A stretch of DNA of 6,978 bases from Acidobacteriaceae bacterium (GTDB lineage Bacteria; Acidobacteriota; Terriglobia; Terriglobales; Acidobacteriaceae). Below the pieces are notes generated by a model. The model was not told the DNA's origin. It was given only the letters and a program-made list of their open reading frames with translations, and made no database searches. The position numbers were made by a program, and so were the translations under genes. The DNA lies in NCBI GenBank assembly GCA_003135495.1, contig PLBX01000380.1:639-7616 (forward strand). Direction: 5' to 3'. This document shows, piece after piece, positions 6,416 through 6,978 of this stretch (position 1 is its first letter; each line of letters starts with the position of its first letter).

Positions 6416-6913
6416 TTATTGCAGATTGGCTACAGGTCGCAGCGCCGCCATCTCGCTGGGGCGCGGGCGGTAGAGGTCCAAGCGGACCCTTTGCAAGCCA
6501 CGCTCTTTGAATCCCAATGCGCGTGCCGCATTGTAGGAGACGTCGATGATCCGGTTGTCGACGAACGGACCGCGGTCATTGATTCGAAGAATTACAGCCT
6601 TGCCATTGGTAAGGTTCGTCACCTTCACGACCGTTCCCAACGGAAGTGTGGGGTGAGCTGCGGTAAAGTCACGCATATCGTAAGGCTCGCCACTGGCAGT
6701 CTGTTTACCTTGAAACTGTTCCCCATACCAGGATGCTGTGCCCACCTGAAATGCTTTCGAGGAGTGGGGTTTGGTTGCGTTGTGCCCGCTGATAGTAATC
6801 AGTGGCTTCGGTACTTTTGCGGCTTCCAGGCGGCTTGGCCCGGATGCGGCTCCTGCCCCAAGGCTGGCTACCGATAAAACTACGGCCAGACTCTCGGCTA
6901 TACGTCGTCGCAT
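6416..6913 (-). CDS. rlpA: RlpA-like double-psi beta-barrel protein (septal/peptidoglycan lytic transglycosylase family), no lipobox or SPOR domain
   Basis: The 165-residue product has an N-terminal signal peptide (RRR, hydrophobic 9-23, cleavage near Ala22/Ala23) and then an RlpA domain at about 56-147. Motifs in order are GTASWYGEQFQGKQTASGEPYD, FTAAHPTLPLGT, VTNLTNGK, RINDRGPF and IIDVSYNAARALG. Glu76, His87 and Asp113 have the spacing I recall for the residues implicated in Pseudomonas aeruginosa RlpA, which cleaves peptidoglycan strands lacking stem peptides at the septum. Unlike that protein, this one has no cysteine at all, hence no lipoprotein lipobox, and it ends soon after the barrel with no SPOR domain. 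It should be a soluble periplasmic protein and may not localise to the septum by itself. I chose the ATG at 6911-6913 because a perfect GGAGGT lies just upstream; a TTG at 6926-6928 would place that site inside the gene. It is probably cotranscribed with pyrF. Confidence 0.92.
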   Translation of the reverse strand: MRRRIAESLAVVLSVASLGAGAASGPSRLEAAKVPKPLITISGHNATKPHSSKAFQVGTASWYGEQFQGKQTASGEPYDMRDFTAAHPTLPLGTVVKVTNLTNGKAVILRINDRGPFVDNRIIDVSYNAARALGFKERGLQRVRLDLYRPRPSEMAALRPVANLQ

Positions 6914-6919
6914 TCGATT

Positions 6920-6925
6920 ACCTCC
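6920..6925 (-). promoter_or_regulatory. Perfect Shine-Dalgarno GGAGGT that fixes the rlpA start
   Basis: On the minus strand GGAGGT sits 6 bases before the ATG at 6913. The in-frame TTG five codons upstream overlaps the beginning of this site and has no comparable site at the right distance, so the ATG is the better start. Confidence 0.75.
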
Positions 6926-6941
6926 CAATCGTGGAAAGTCG

Positions 6942-6969
6942 TTTTTAGGTCGCTTGCCTCCTTGGTCAA
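6942..6969 (-). promoter_or_regulatory. Putative sigma70-type promoter of rlpA-pyrF
   Basis: On the minus strand TTGACC (6969-6964, five of six consensus bases) and TAAAAA (6947-6942, four of six) are 16 bases apart. Initiation would fall near 6935, giving a short leader of about 20 bases that still includes the GGAGGT site. The window ends just beyond, so an upstream gene in the same transcript cannot be excluded. Confidence 0.4.
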
Positions 6970-6978
6970 ACGATCTTC

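Noticed and set aside
6419..6877. 152-codon plus-strand open frame opposite rlpA
   Set aside because: The minus strand encodes an RlpA domain with its active-site residues intact. The plus frame has no recognisable motif.
6956..6962. A second Shine-Dalgarno-like AAGGAGG on the minus strand upstream of rlpA
   Set aside because: No in-frame start codon follows at a useful distance, and it falls in the spacer of the putative promoter.
1..6978. CRISPR array, IS element, tRNA or rRNA
   Set aside because: No regularly spaced repeats, no transposase, no terminal inverted repeats with target duplication, and no cloverleaf or conserved rRNA segments were seen on either strand.

Overview
The window reads as ordinary chromosomal DNA from a free-living bacterium with a mid-50s to 60% GC content (judged by eye). 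My best guess is the Acidobacteriota. This rests on the gene style: a secreted protein with 'choice-of-anchor D' repeats, a glucan-synthase-like protein of the NdvB family, a small CxxC zinc-ribbon protein, and GC-rich palindromes between genes. It is an inference, not a proof. I see no phage, plasmid, IS, tRNA, rRNA or CRISPR signal.

Layout from left to right. (1) Bases 2-2635, plus strand: the C-terminal 877 residues of a membrane glycosyltransferase of the cyclic beta-1,2-glucan synthase type. It carries the end of the GT84 domain, about four membrane segments and the glucoamylase-like (PF10091/GH189-type) middle domain. It stops where the family's large C-terminal GH94 phosphorylase domain would begin. 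(2) Bases 2636-2900: a gap with a 9-bp hairpin just after that stop and a sigma70-like promoter. (3) Bases 2901-5111, plus strand: a 736-residue exported protein of unknown function with two C-terminal ASH/choice-of-anchor D beta-sandwich repeats. (4) Bases 5112-5387: a gap with a GC-rich palindrome and a 14-bp tandem repeat. (5) Bases 5388-5567, plus strand: a 59-residue zinc-ribbon protein with a very good Shine-Dalgarno. (6) Bases 5568-5693: a convergent gap holding a 13-bp inverted repeat with an alternative nested hairpin. (7) Bases 5694-6395 and 6416-6913, both minus strand: pyrF and an rlpA-like gene, 20 bases apart. They probably form one transcript in the order rlpA then pyrF, from a promoter near 6942-6969.

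Functionally the genes are loosely linked. Two concern the envelope (glucan synthesis and peptidoglycan/RlpA), one is secreted, one is core pyrimidine synthesis and one is a small putative metal-binding protein. I do not see a dedicated multi-gene system such as a defence, secretion or biosynthetic cluster. The points most worth following up are the glucan synthase lacking its GH94 domain, the 59-residue zinc ribbon with the tandem repeat upstream of it, and the palindromic intergenic repeats.
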